From Streptomyces anulatus (GTDB lineage: Bacteria; Actinomycetota; Actinomycetes; Streptomycetales; Streptomycetaceae), in contig NZ_BMVK01000004.1 of NCBI RefSeq assembly GCF_014650675.1, positions 186,001 through 250,000 on the forward strand: a stretch of DNA of 64,000 bases, in the 5' to 3' direction. This document shows, one piece after another, positions 24,728 through 34,229 of the stretch. The position numbers were made by a program, and so were the translations under genes. Each line of letters starts with the position of its first letter. Position 1 is the first letter of the stretch. The notes under the pieces were generated by a model. It did not search any database. It was not told the origin of the DNA and saw only the letters and a program-made list of their open reading frames with translations.

Positions 24728-26626
24728 GTGCACGGACCGATGCGGATGCCCGGCCACTGGTTCGACGAACTCGCCGCGGGCGGTGGTTCGGTGGCGGCCG
24801 TCGGCTTCCTGATGAAGGGTGAGCGGGCCCGACGCCTCGTCCTGCTGCGGGAGTTGTTGGGCCGGCTGGAGGAGCGGCCCGCGCTCCTCGGCCCGGCCGA
24901 CCTGGGCGTCATCTGGCGGGCCGTCGAACGGGCCGAGGCCCGAAAGCCGGGCTGCGTGGAGGAGTTGCTGCTCAGCCCGCAGGTCGGGAGCTGGCTCGCC
25001 CACACGTTGCGCCGCCTGCACGGGACCTCCGTCGGCCCTCCGCTGTGGGTGGACACCGGACATCTGGCCGGCGTCGCCGTGGTGGCCGCCCTGCGGGCCG
25101 GGACGGCGGCGGAGCTCGTCGTGCCCGCGAGGGAGGGCGCGGTGGCCCTTCCGACGCTGGGCCTCGCCCGGCTGCCGGGCATTCCGCTGCTGGGCTTCCA
25201 GCCGGTCCACGCGAGGGTACGGGAGGGGGAGTTGCTCCTCCTCCCGACCGGACGGGGCACCGGGGCGACGGCGCTGACCCTGCGGCCGCTCACCGCGCCG
25301 CAGAGCGCCCTGTGGTGGCCGACGCACCGGCTGCCGGTCCGGCCGGGCGGGCCCGAGGTCGCCCTCGACGACATCGACCCGTACCGCGACCTCGACCGGC
25401 CGATCCCGCCCCGACGGCTCACTCCGCGCGAACTCGACACCTGGCAAGGCCTCTTCACCGAGGCGGTCGCGCTGCTCGGACCCGCCTCCGGCCCCGGTCC
25501 GCGTTCCCCCGGTACGGGTCCGGGCACCCTGCGCCCCGAGGCGATCAGGCGCATCGTGCCCTGGCCCGGACGGCTGCGACACGGCCCCGTCGCCGGACTC
25601 AGCGCCTCCACCGCCGACGCGTTCGGCTCCATGGTGGTGGCCCGGCCCCCGGACGGCGCGGCGCTCGCGGAGACGATGGTCCACGAGTTCCAGCACAGCA
25701 AACTCGGGGCGCTGCTGCACCTCTTCGCGATGCTCGACGACGATCGCGAGGAGGAGCACTACGCCCCGTGGCGCCCGGACCCGCGTCATCTGCCGGGGCT
25801 TCTCCACGGGGCGTACGCCTTCGTCGGCGTCGCCGGATTCTGGCGGGACCGGATCGGGGACCGGGCGGCCGATCCGCTGGACCTGGCGCCCTTCCGGTTC
25901 GCGCTCCGCCGCATCCAGACGCGTACGGTCCTGCGGACCCTGGCGACCCGCGCCGCGCTCACCGGGCCCGGCCGGCGGCTGGTCGCCGGACTCACCCGCA
26001 CCGTCGACGGCTGGCTCCGCGAGCCGGTGGACGGGCGGGCCGTGGCGCGGGCCCGCGAGGCGGCGGCCGGTCACCGGGTCGAGTGGCGGCTGCGCAATCT
26101 GCGGTGCGCGGACGAGGAGCGTGCCGGGCTGGCGGCGGCGCTGCGCACGGGGGCTCCGCCGCCGCCCGTACGGGAGCCGCTGTTCGTCCCCGCCCCGGAA
26201 CGCGTGCCCTGGCAGGACGTGCGGGGCGCGCTCTACCTCCGCCCGGACCTCGCGCAGGACGGCGCGCCGGACGTCACCGTTGCGGACCGGGCGCCCGGTC
26301 TCGCGTCGGTCGCCGTTCGGGATGTCGCCCCGGCCGCCGTCGCTCGCGGCGTCGGACCGGAGATCGCGCCGCCGGTCCGCGCCGATGTGCTGCTGGTCCG
26401 AGGGGAGTCCGCGGCGGCACGGGAGGCGTACCGGGAGCGCTGGTCCGAGGCGCCGGGGGACCCGCACCCGCTGGCGGGCTGGCTGCTGGCGCACACCGCG
26501 CTCCACCCCGGCCACCGGCGGCTCCTCGCCCGCCCGGAGCGGTTCGCCGCCGCTGTCGCGGGGGAGGGGCCGGAGCTGTGGGAGCTCGCCGCCCACCGGC
26601 TGGCTGCCCCGCAACCGCGCGTCTGA
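24728..26626 (+). CDS. HEXXH-motif putative peptide-modifying enzyme
   Basis: A 632-residue protein of the HEXXH motif domain family (TIGR04267-like), now regarded as alpha-ketoglutarate-dependent peptide beta-hydroxylases found beside radical-SAM and FxSxx RiPP genes. The motif is ETMVHEFQHSKLGALLHLF, with HEFQH at about residues 319-323. The N-terminal 240 residues carry FDELAAGGG and LLRELLGRLEERP. The last 100 residues end in PHPLAGWLLAHTALHP. GTG 24728 has AGGAG at 6 nt; ATG 24740 is an alternative. It probably acts on the peptide at 24440. No radical-SAM gene is present in the window, so its usual partner is missing or distant. Confidence 0.75.
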   Translation: MHGPMRMPGHWFDELAAGGGSVAAVGFLMKGERARRLVLLRELLGRLEERPALLGPADLGVIWRAVERAEARKPGCVEELLLSPQVGSWLAHTLRRLHGTSVGPPLWVDTGHLAGVAVVAALRAGTAAELVVPAREGAVALPTLGLARLPGIPLLGFQPVHARVREGELLLLPTGRGTGATALTLRPLTAPQSALWWPTHRLPVRPGGPEVALDDIDPYRDLDRPIPPRRLTPRELDTWQGLFTEAVALLGPASGPGPRSPGTGPGTLRPEAIRRIVPWPGRLRHGPVAGLSASTADAFGSMVVARPPDGAALAETMVHEFQHSKLGALLHLFAMLDDDREEEHYAPWRPDPRHLPGLLHGAYAFVGVAGFWRDRIGDRAADPLDLAPFRFALRRIQTRTVLRTLATRAALTGPGRRLVAGLTRTVDGWLREPVDGRAVARAREAAAGHRVEWRLRNLRCADEERAGLAAALRTGAPPPPVREPLFVPAPERVPWQDVRGALYLRPDLAQDGAPDVTVADRAPGLASVAVRDVAPAAVARGVGPEIAPPVRADVLLVRGESAAAREAYRERWSEAPGDPHPLAGWLLAHTALHPGHRRLLARPERFAAAVAGEGPELWELAAHRLAAPQPRV

Positions 26627-26837
26627 CCGGCGCCGGGCCGCCCGCACGGAGCGTCCGGGAGCCTCTCGGGGACCCCTTCGCGCGTGAGGCGCATCACTCT
26701 GCGTGAAATTCTCGGCATACATTCCGCCGGACCGGGGAGGGGTCCAGGCCGCTGGTGCGGCCGTACCCCGGTTCACCGCGCAGCACGCCCCGGCCGAACC
26801 GGAGGGGGCATTTCAGGCACGGAAGGCGAAAATCGAC

Positions 26838-28340
26838 ATGTCGGCGCTCCATACCATCCACATCGACGGCACCTGGCGGGCCGCCGGATCAGGCGCGACG
26901 CGCGAGGTCATCGACCCCGCCGACGCCACGGTCCTGGCCGTTGTCGCGGAGGGCGGGGCCGAGGACGCCGATGCGGCGATCGCGGCGGCGCGACGCGCCT
27001 TCGACGACGGCCCCTGGCCGCACAAGCCCGTCGCCGAGCGGGCCGGGCTGCTGCGCCGGGTCGCCGAGCTGCTCCAGCGTGACCGCGAGGAGATCGCGAT
27101 CACCGAGAGCCGCGACACCGGCAAGACCCTCGAAGAGGGCCGGGTCGACGTCGACGACGTGACAGCGGCCTTCCGCTACTTCGCCGACCTCGTGATGAAC
27201 GAGAGCGGCGGCCGGGTCGTCGACGCGGGCGACCCCGACGTCCACAGCATCGTCGTCCACGAGCCCGTCGGCGTCTGCGCCCTGATCGCCCCCTGGAACT
27301 ACCCCCTCCTCCAGGCCAGCTGGAAGATCGCCCCGGCCCTCGCCGCCGGCAACACCTTCGTGCTCAAGCCCAGCGAGGTCACCCCGCTCTCCACCGTCCA
27401 CCTGATCCGGCTGCTCTCCGAGGCCGGGCTCCCCGACGGCGCGGCCAACCTCGTCACCGGCGCGGGCGACCCGGTGGGCGCCCGGTTCTCCGAGCACCCC
27501 GACGTCGACCTGGTCTCCTTCACCGGCGGCCTCGCCAGCGGTACGAAGGTGGCCCGGGCCGCCGCGCCGACCGTGAAGAAGGTCGCCCTGGAGCTCGGCG
27601 GCAAGAACCCCAACGTGGTCTTCGCCGACGCCTGCGCCACCGACGAGGGCTTCGACACCGCCGTGGACCAGGCCCTGAACGCCGCGTTCTTCCACAGCGG
27701 CCAGGTCTGCTCCGCCGGTGCCCGCCTGATCATCCAGGACAGCGTCAGCGAGCGGTTCGTCACCGAGCTGGCCCGCCGCGCCGACGCCATCCGCCTCGGC
27801 CGGGGCACCTTCGACGGCGTCGAGTGCGGCCCCCTCGTCTCCGCCCAGCAGCTCGCCAAGGTCGAGATGTACGTCGCCTCCGCCCGCGAGGAGGGCGCCA
27901 TCGTCCGGGCCGGCGGCGAACGCCCGGAGCCCAGCGACGTACGCCCCGAGGGCGGCTACTTCTACCGGCCGACCGTCCTCGACGGCTGCCACCGCGAGAT
28001 GCGGGTGGTCCGCGAGGAGACCTTCGGCCCGATTCTCACCGTCGAGACCTTCCGCACCGAGGAAGAGGCCGTCACGCTGGCCAACGACACCGACTACGGA
28101 CTCGCCGGCGCCGTCTGGACGACCGACGCGGGCCGGGCCCGCCGGGTCGCCGGACGGCTGCGCCACGGCACCGTCTGGATCAACGACTACCACCCCTACC
28201 TGCCGCAGGCCGAGTGGGGCGGATTCGGGAAGTCCGGCACGGGGCGCGAGCTCGGACCGACCGGGCTCGCCGAGTACCGCGAGTCCAAGCACATCTACCA
28301 GAACCTGAACCCGCGCCCCCAGCGCTGGTTCGCCGGCTGA
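26838..28340 (+). CDS. betB: Betaine aldehyde dehydrogenase
   Basis: A 500-residue NAD(P)-dependent aldehyde dehydrogenase that would oxidise betaine aldehyde to glycine betaine. Motifs are APWNYPLLQASWKIAPALAAGN, LELGGKNPNVVF (catalytic Glu), HSGQVCSAG (catalytic Cys), EETFGPILTV and GGFGKSGTGRELG. ATG 26838 (MSALHTIHIDG) gives the standard N-terminus; an in-frame ATG at 26703 would add 45 atypical residues. The ribosome binding site, GGAAGG, is somewhat distant. It is first in an osmoprotectant operon, with a choline oxidase-like gene and a glycine betaine importer downstream. No betI-type TetR lies beside it. Confidence 0.9.
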   Translation: MSALHTIHIDGTWRAAGSGATREVIDPADATVLAVVAEGGAEDADAAIAAARRAFDDGPWPHKPVAERAGLLRRVAELLQRDREEIAITESRDTGKTLEEGRVDVDDVTAAFRYFADLVMNESGGRVVDAGDPDVHSIVVHEPVGVCALIAPWNYPLLQASWKIAPALAAGNTFVLKPSEVTPLSTVHLIRLLSEAGLPDGAANLVTGAGDPVGARFSEHPDVDLVSFTGGLASGTKVARAAAPTVKKVALELGGKNPNVVFADACATDEGFDTAVDQALNAAFFHSGQVCSAGARLIIQDSVSERFVTELARRADAIRLGRGTFDGVECGPLVSAQQLAKVEMYVASAREEGAIVRAGGERPEPSDVRPEGGYFYRPTVLDGCHREMRVVREETFGPILTVETFRTEEEAVTLANDTDYGLAGAVWTTDAGRARRVAGRLRHGTVWINDYHPYLPQAEWGGFGKSGTGRELGPTGLAEYRESKHIYQNLNPRPQRWFAG

Positions 28341-28348
28341 CGCCTGCG

Positions 28349-28382
28349 GGGACCGGGCCCTTCCCGGGAGACGTCCGGTCCC
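28349..28382 (+). other. Intra-operon hairpin between betB and the GMC oxidase
   Basis: Perfect 8-bp arms, GGGACCGG (28349-28356) and CCGGTCCC (28375-28382), enclose an 18-nt loop starting 9 nt after the betB stop. It could be a partial terminator or an mRNA-stabilising hairpin that sets betB against downstream expression. No U-tract follows. Confidence 0.45.
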
Positions 28383-28440
28383 GCCCGGCTGTTCGCAGCA
28401 CCACGTACACGCACGAACCTTGCAGAAGGAGCAGTGACCG

Positions 28441-30048
28441 ATGCCTTCCACCCCCCGCAGCACCGCAGTCCCCGACGGCCCCGTGGCCGACTACGTGATC
28501 GTCGGCGGCGGCACCGCCGGATCGGTCATCGCCTCCCGCCTCACCGAGGACCCCGACGTCACCGTCACCGTCATCGAGGGCGGCCCCACCGACATCGACC
28601 GCGACGACGTGCTGACCCTGCGCCGCTGGCTCGGCCTGCTCGGCGGCGACCTCGACTACGACTACCCCACCACCGAGCAGCCGCGCGGCAACTCCCACAT
28701 CCGGCACAGCCGGGCCCGGGTCCTCGGCGGCTGCTCCTCGCACAACACGCTGATCAGCTTCAAGCCGCTGCCCGGCGACTGGGACGAGTGGGCCGAGGCC
28801 GGCGCCGAGGGCTGGGGCGCGACCGCGATGGACCCGTACTTCGCCAAGCTGCGCAACAACATCGTCCCGGTCGACGAGAAGGACCGCAACGCCATCGCCC
28901 GCGACTTCGTCGACGCCGCCCAGGCGGCGGCCGGGGTCCCGCGCGTGGACAGCTTCAACAGCAAGCCGTTCCACGAGGGCGTCGGCTTCTTCGACCTCGC
29001 CTACCACCCCGAGAACAACAAGCGCTCCTCCGCCTCGGTGGCCTACCTCCACCCGCACATCGAGGCCGGCGACCGCCCCAACCTGCGGATCATGCTGGAG
29101 ACGTGGGCGTACCGGCTGGAGTTCGACGGGACCCGCGCCACCGGCGTACACGTGCGGACGAAGGACGGCGAGGAGATCCTGCTGCGCGCCGCCCGTGAGG
29201 TCATCGTCTGCGCGGGAGCGGTGGACACGCCGCGGCTGCTGCTGCACTCCGGGATCGGTCCGCGCGAGGACCTGGCCGCACTGGGCATCGACGTACGCCA
29301 CGATCTGCCGGGCGTCGGCGAGAACCTGCTCGACCACCCCGAGTCCGTCATCGTCTGGGAGACCGACGGGCCCATCCCGGAGAACTCCGCGATGGACTCC
29401 GACGCGGGACTCTTCGTGCGCCGCGACCCCGGATCCCGGGGCCCGGACCTGATGTTCCACTTCTACCAGATCCCGTTCACCGACAACCCGGAGCGCCTCG
29501 GCTACGAGAAGCCCGAGCACGGGGTGTCGATGACGCCGAACATCCCCAAGCCGCGAAGCCGGGGCCGCCTCTACCTCACGAGCGCCGACCCCGAGGTCAA
29601 GCCCGCCCTGGACTTCCGCTACTTCACCGACGAGGACGACCATGACGGCCGCACCCTGGTCGACGGCATCAAGCTCGCCCGTGAGATCGCGGCCACCGAA
29701 CCGCTGGCCCACTGGCTCAAGCGCGAGGTCTGCCCCGGTCCCGAGGTCACCTCGGACGAGGACATCAGCGAGTACGCCCGCAAGGTCGCCCACACCGTCT
29801 ACCACCCGGCCGGCACCTGCCGGATGGGCGCCGCCGACGACCAGCAGGCCGTCGTGGACCCGCAGTTGCGCATCCGGGGCCTGGAAGGCATCCGCATCGC
29901 CGACGCCTCCGTCTTCCCGACCATGCCCGCCGTCAACCCGATGATCGGCGTCCTGATGGTCGGCGAGAAGTGCGCCGAACTCCTCGCGGACCGGGCGCGT
30001 GCCACCGCGCCGGTCACCAGCACCAGCACCGGAGGCGATGCCCGATGA
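28441..30048 (+). CDS. GMC oxidoreductase, choline oxidase/dehydrogenase-like
   Basis: A 535-residue FAD flavoprotein of the GMC family. The Rossmann motif is [18 protein letters not shown], followed by the GMC signature region [20 protein letters not shown] and the second signature [16 protein letters not shown]. The C-terminal catalytic region holds [11 protein letters not shown] and [15 protein letters not shown]. The GGCSSHN segment and overall pattern resemble Arthrobacter choline oxidase more than E. coli BetA, so it may use O2 and carry choline through to betaine. The start is ATG 28441. Its stop overlaps the ABC ATPase ATG by 4 bp. Context with betB and a betaine importer supports choline as substrate. 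Confidence 0.87.
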   Translation: MPSTPRSTAVPDGPVADYVIVGGGTAGSVIASRLTEDPDVTVTVIEGGPTDIDRDDVLTLRRWLGLLGGDLDYDYPTTEQPRGNSHIRHSRARVLGGCSSHNTLISFKPLPGDWDEWAEAGAEGWGATAMDPYFAKLRNNIVPVDEKDRNAIARDFVDAAQAAAGVPRVDSFNSKPFHEGVGFFDLAYHPENNKRSSASVAYLHPHIEAGDRPNLRIMLETWAYRLEFDGTRATGVHVRTKDGEEILLRAAREVIVCAGAVDTPRLLLHSGIGPREDLAALGIDVRHDLPGVGENLLDHPESVIVWETDGPIPENSAMDSDAGLFVRRDPGSRGPDLMFHFYQIPFTDNPERLGYEKPEHGVSMTPNIPKPRSRGRLYLTSADPEVKPALDFRYFTDEDDHDGRTLVDGIKLAREIAATEPLAHWLKREVCPGPEVTSDEDISEYARKVAHTVYHPAGTCRMGAADDQQAVVDPQLRIRGLEGIRIADASVFPTMPAVNPMIGVLMVGEKCAELLADRARATAPVTSTSTGGDAR

Positions 30049-31205
30049 ACGGAACCGAGACCCTCAAGGCCACCGGGAACGCCGGGAGCACGGAGAACCC
30101 CGTGTTCTCCGTACGTAACCTCTGGAAGGTCTTCGGCCCCAAGGCCGACCGGATCCCCGGCGGCGAGCACGCCGCGCTCCCGCCCGCCGAACTCCGTGAG
30201 GCCACCGGCTGCACCGCCGCCGTGCGCGACGTCTCCTTCGACGTCCGCAAGGGCGAGGTCTTCGTCGTCATGGGCCTGTCGGGATCCGGCAAGTCGACCC
30301 TCGTACGCTGTCTGACCCGGCTGATCGAACCCACCAGCGGCACCCTCGCCATCGACGGCGAGGACGTCCTCGCGATGGACCGCTCCCGGCTGCGCGAACT
30401 GCGCCGCCACCGTGCCGCGATGGTCTTCCAGCACTTCGGACTGCTGCCGCACCGCACGGTGTTGGACAACGTCGCCTACGGCCTGGAGATCCAGGGCCTG
30501 AGCAGGGCCGAACGCCGCGCCAAGGCGGCCGAGCTGGTGACGAAGGTCGGTCTCGCGGGTCTGGAGGACCGCCGCCCCTCCCAGCTCTCCGGTGGCCAGC
30601 AGCAGCGCGTCGGGCTCGCCCGCGCGCTCGCCGTCGACCCGTCCGTCCTCCTCTTCGACGAGCCGTTCAGCGCGCTGGACCCGCTGATCCGCCGCGAGAT
30701 GCAGGACGAAGTGGTCCGGCTGCACCGCGAGGAGGGCCGCACCATGGTCTTCATCACCCACGACCTCAGCGAGGCACTGCGCCTCGGCACCCGGATCGCG
30801 CTGATGCGCGACGGCGGCATCGTCCAGCTCGGCACCCCCGAGGAGATCGTGGGCTCGCCCGCGGACGACTATGTGCGCGAGTTCGTCCGCGACGTGCCGC
30901 GCGAGCAGGTCCTCACCGTCGCCACCGCCATGCGGCCCGCGCTCGCCGGGGAGAGCGAGCGCGGCCCGGCCGTACGCCCCGACGCCACCGTCTCCGAGGC
31001 CATCGAAGCGGTCTCCCGCTCCGGCGACCCCGCCGCCCGTGTGATGGACGGCGGCCGGCTCGTCGGCGTCGTCGACCACGCGTGCCTGCTCGACGTCGTC
31101 GCCGGAACGACCGGACCCGGCCACGCGACCGCCTCCGCGACCGGCGCCCAGGACGCCCCCGCCGCCCCCGACGCGCCGGACGGCTCCCGCGAGGTGACCC
31201 TCTGA
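30045..31205 (+). CDS. Glycine betaine/proline ABC transporter ATPase
   Basis: A 386-residue ATP-binding subunit of the OpuAA/ProV type. Walker A is [14 protein letters not shown], the Q-loop [13 protein letters not shown], the signature [16 protein letters not shown], Walker [13 protein letters not shown], and the H-loop FITHD. The C-terminal 120 residues correspond to the CBS-like regulatory region used by this family to sense ionic strength, ending in a Pro/Ala-rich tail. ATG 30045 overlaps the upstream stop and its own stop overlaps the permease start by 1 bp, so the operon is tightly coupled. Confidence 0.93.
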   Translation: MNGTETLKATGNAGSTENPVFSVRNLWKVFGPKADRIPGGEHAALPPAELREATGCTAAVRDVSFDVRKGEVFVVMGLSGSGKSTLVRCLTRLIEPTSGTLAIDGEDVLAMDRSRLRELRRHRAAMVFQHFGLLPHRTVLDNVAYGLEIQGLSRAERRAKAAELVTKVGLAGLEDRRPSQLSGGQQQRVGLARALAVDPSVLLFDEPFSALDPLIRREMQDEVVRLHREEGRTMVFITHDLSEALRLGTRIALMRDGGIVQLGTPEEIVGSPADDYVREFVRDVPREQVLTVATAMRPALAGESERGPAVRPDATVSEAIEAVSRSGDPAARVMDGGRLVGVVDHACLLDVVAGTTGPGHATASATGAQDAPAAPDAPDGSREVTL

Positions 31206-33190
31206 TGGCCACCGCACAGGCCACCCCGGCCCGCCCCGTGCGAGCGGGTGCGCGCCGGGGACCGCTGGCCGCACTCCGCGACCGCCCGGCCGCCGCCAAG
31301 CTGCTGCTGCTCGCGCTCGTCGCCGCTGTCGTCGTCCCCGTCGTGCACGGCCGCTGGGGCGGCGGCATCTGGCCCGACGCGCTGACCGCCGACCTCTCCG
31401 CGCCGCTCGGCGACGTGACGGACTGGATCGTCTCCAACCGGGACAGCCACCCGCTGTTCCTCTACTTCTTCGGCCACATCAGCAACGCCGTCGTGCTGTC
31501 CGTACGCGGCGTCTACCTGGTCCTCCTGGCCCTCGGCTGGGCCGGCGTCACCGTGTTCGCCGCCGCCGTCGCCTGGCGCGTCGCGGGGATCCGGCTCGCC
31601 CTCACCGCGGCCGCCTCGTTCCTGGTCTGCGGGCTGCTCGGCATGTGGGTGCCGACCATGCAGACGCTCGCGCTGATGGTCGTGGCCGTCCTCGCCTCCG
31701 TCGTGCTCGGGCTGCTCCTCGGCCTGGCGGCCGGTCTCTCCGACCGCGTGTTCCGCCTCCTGCGCCCGGTGCTCGACACCATGCAGGTGCTGCCCGCCTT
31801 CGCGTATCTGCTCCCCGTGGTGCTGGTCTTCGGCATCGGCGTCCCCGGGGCCGTCCTCGCCACCGTCGTGTACGCGGCTCCGCCGATGGCCCGGCTCACC
31901 GCGCTCGGCCTGCGCGGCGCGGACGCCGGCGTCATGGAGGCCGTCGCCTCGCTCGGCGCGACCGGACGGCAGCGGCTGCTGAGCGCCCGGCTCCCGCTGG
32001 CCCGCAAGGAACTCCTCCTCGGCCTCAACCAGACCATCATGATGGCGCTCTCCATGGCCGTCATCGCCTCCGTGATCGGCGCGGGCGGCCTCGGCGACCG
32101 GGTCTACCAGGCCCTGTCCTCCGTGGACGTCGGCGCCGCGCTCGCCGCGGGCATCCCGATCGTGCTGCTGGCCGTCGTGCTGGACCGTACGACGGAGGCG
32201 GCAGGCCGCCGCATCGGCGCCGAGCCCACCGGTCCGGCCCTGCTGCGCGGTTGGCGCGGCTGGTCCCTGGCCGCCGCGGTCACCGCGGCCGTCGCCGTCG
32301 CCGGACGGGCCACCGACGGCCGGGTCTGGCCCGAGGACGTGACCGTGGCCATCGCCGGACCGGTCAACACCGCCAAGGACTGGATGGTCGACCACCTCTA
32401 CACCGGGGTGCCCGTCGTCGGCGGCACCGCCGACCTCGCCTCCCACTTCACCAGCGGCGTCCTCAACCCGCTGCGCAGCGGGCTCACCGGCCTGCCCTGG
32501 TGGTCGGTGCTGCTGATCGTCGCCGCCCTCGCCTGGACCATCGGCACCTGGCGCACCGCCGCCACCGCCGTCCTCGCCATGGCCGCGATCGGCGTACTCG
32601 GCGTGTGGGAACCCTCGATGGACACCCTCAGCCAGGTCCTCGCCGCCGTCGCCGTCACGCTGGTCATCGGCTTCGGCGTCGCCGTCGGAGCCGCGCGCAG
32701 CGAACGCCTGGAGAGGCTGTTGCGACCGGTCCTGGACGTCTTCCAGACCATGCCGCAGTTCGTCTACCTGATCCCCGTCGTCGCCCTCTTCGGCGTCGGC
32801 CGCGCCCCCGCCGCCGCTGCCGCGGTGATCTACGCGCTGCCCGCCGTCATCCGCATCACCACCCAGGGCCTGCGGGGCGTCGACCCGGCGGCCATGGAGT
32901 GCGCCCGCTCGCTCGGCGCGACCCCGGGCCAGCAGCTGCGCCAGGTCCAGATCCCGCTGGCCAGGCCCGCCCTGCTGCTCGCCGTCAACCAGGCGGTCGT
33001 CCTGGTGCTCGCCGTCGTCATCATCGGCGGACTCGTCGGATCGGGCGCGCTCGGTTACGAGGTGGTCCTCGGCCTCGCCCAGGGCGACCTGGCCACCGGC
33101 CTCGTCGCCGGAGCGGCGATCGTCTGCCTCGGCCTGATGCTCGACCGGGTCACCCAGCCCACCACCCGCCGCCAGCGACAGGAGAGCTGA
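31205..33190 (+). CDS. Glycine betaine ABC permease, two fused permease domains
   Basis: A 661-residue inner-membrane permease made of two ProW-like halves in one chain. Each half has its own EAA loop for docking the ATPase: EAVASLGATGRQRLLSARLP near 242 and ECARSLGATPGQQLRQVQIP near 564. The matching membrane segments (MQVLPAFAYLLPVVLVFGIG and FQTMPQFVYLIPVVALFGVG) show an internal duplication. A single product could therefore supply the whole transmembrane dimer. ATG 31205 overlaps the ATPase stop. It lies between the ATPase and binding-protein genes as expected. Confidence 0.92.
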   Translation: MATAQATPARPVRAGARRGPLAALRDRPAAAKLLLLALVAAVVVPVVHGRWGGGIWPDALTADLSAPLGDVTDWIVSNRDSHPLFLYFFGHISNAVVLSVRGVYLVLLALGWAGVTVFAAAVAWRVAGIRLALTAAASFLVCGLLGMWVPTMQTLALMVVAVLASVVLGLLLGLAAGLSDRVFRLLRPVLDTMQVLPAFAYLLPVVLVFGIGVPGAVLATVVYAAPPMARLTALGLRGADAGVMEAVASLGATGRQRLLSARLPLARKELLLGLNQTIMMALSMAVIASVIGAGGLGDRVYQALSSVDVGAALAAGIPIVLLAVVLDRTTEAAGRRIGAEPTGPALLRGWRGWSLAAAVTAAVAVAGRATDGRVWPEDVTVAIAGPVNTAKDWMVDHLYTGVPVVGGTADLASHFTSGVLNPLRSGLTGLPWWSVLLIVAALAWTIGTWRTAATAVLAMAAIGVLGVWEPSMDTLSQVLAAVAVTLVIGFGVAVGAARSERLERLLRPVLDVFQTMPQFVYLIPVVALFGVGRAPAAAAAVIYALPAVIRITTQGLRGVDPAAMECARSLGATPGQQLRQVQIPLARPALLLAVNQAVVLVLAVVIIGGLVGSGALGYEVVLGLAQGDLATGLVAGAAIVCLGLMLDRVTQPTTRRQRQES

Positions 33191-33191
33191 G

Positions 33192-34166
33192 ATGAACCGC
33201 TCCCGCACCCGCCTGCTCGTGGCGCTCGCCTCGGCCGGGGCCCTGCTGGCCACGGCCGGCTGCGGCGCCGCCGACATGACCAAGCAGGCCTCCCCCTTCG
33301 CGGCCCCGGCCGGAGTCAGGACGGTCACGCTCTCGGTCCAGTCCTGGGTCGGCGCCCAGGCGAACGTCGCCGTGGCGGAGCAGCTCCTGAAGGAGAAGCT
33401 CGGCTACCGCGTCGACCTCGTCCAGACCGACGAGGTCCCCGCCTGGGACGCCCTCAGCCAGGGCCGGGTCGACGCGATCCTGGAGGACTGGGGCCACCCG
33501 GACCAGGAGAAGCTGTACGTCGACGAGAAGAAGACCATCGTCCGGGGCGGCGACCTCGGGGTCACCGGCCACATCGGCTGGTACGTCCCCAAGTACTGGG
33601 CCGACAAGCACCCCGACGTCACGGACTGGAAGAACCTCGACAAGTACGCGGACGAGCTCAAGACCGCCGAGAGCGGCGGCAAGGGCCAGCTGATGGACGG
33701 CTCGCCCTCCTACGTCACCAACGACGTGGCCCTCGTGAAGAACCTGGACCTGGACTACAAGGTGGTCTTCGCCGGCTCCGAGGCGGCCCAGATCACCCAG
33801 ATCCAGCAGTTCGCCAAGGAGAAGAAGCCCTTCCTCAGCTACTGGTACCAGCCGCAGTGGCTGTTCAACGAGGTGCCGATGGTCGAGGTGAAACTCCCCG
33901 AGTACACCGACGCGTGCGCGGCCAAGGACCCGGCGGACATCGACTGCGCGTACCCGACGACACCGCTGCAGAAGTTCCTCAACGCCGACTTCGCCGAGCG
34001 CGGCGGCGAGGCGGCCGCGTTCCTGAAGAAGTTCCACTGGTCGGAGAAGGACCAGAACGAGGTCTCCGAGATGATCGCCTCGCAGAAGCTCGCCCCCCAG
34101 GAGGCGGCGGAGCGCTGGATCGAGCGCCACCCCGACGTCTGGAAGAAGTGGCTTCCGAAGGACTGA
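33192..34166 (+). CDS. Glycine betaine-binding lipoprotein of the ABC importer
   Basis: A 324-residue OpuAC-type substrate-binding lipoprotein. The signal peptide ends in a lipobox (LLATAGC, lipidated Cys near 23). The mature domain has the family-like VTLSVQSWVGAQANVAVAEQLL, ILEDWGHPDQ and GWYVPKYW, whose aromatic residues would form the cage for the trimethylammonium group. The ATG lies 1 bp after the permease stop. It is the last gene of the operon and is followed by a strong hairpin at 34174-34209. Confidence 0.93.
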   Translation: MNRSRTRLLVALASAGALLATAGCGAADMTKQASPFAAPAGVRTVTLSVQSWVGAQANVAVAEQLLKEKLGYRVDLVQTDEVPAWDALSQGRVDAILEDWGHPDQEKLYVDEKKTIVRGGDLGVTGHIGWYVPKYWADKHPDVTDWKNLDKYADELKTAESGGKGQLMDGSPSYVTNDVALVKNLDLDYKVVFAGSEAAQITQIQQFAKEKKPFLSYWYQPQWLFNEVPMVEVKLPEYTDACAAKDPADIDCAYPTTPLQKFLNADFAERGGEAAAFLKKFHWSEKDQNEVSEMIASQKLAPQEAAERWIERHPDVWKKWLPKD

Positions 34167-34173
34167 CGTCGTC

Positions 34174-34209
34174 CGGCGCCCGGCCCTTCTCCCGAGGGGC
34201 CGGGCGCCG
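34174..34209. terminator. Hairpin terminator between convergent genes
   Basis: Perfect 13-bp arms CGGCGCCCGGCCC and GGGCCGGGCGCCG around a 10-nt loop, 7 bp after the betaine-binding protein stop and 20 bp before the stop of the convergent P450. No U-tract, as is common in high-G+C actinobacteria. It is probably bidirectional. Confidence 0.8.
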
Positions 34210-34229
34210 ACCGTTCTCCTCGGGCGCCG

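Noticed and set aside
26703..26837. 45-residue N-terminal extension of the betaine aldehyde dehydrogenase
   Set aside because: The extension has no resemblance to the family; ATG 26838 gives the normal N-terminus.
30869..33328. A very long open frame on the minus strand opposite the betaine ABC genes
   Set aside because: It is a mirror of a high-G+C gene; its translation is repetitive Gly/Asp/His/Glu without any domain, while the plus strand encodes clear ABC subunits.
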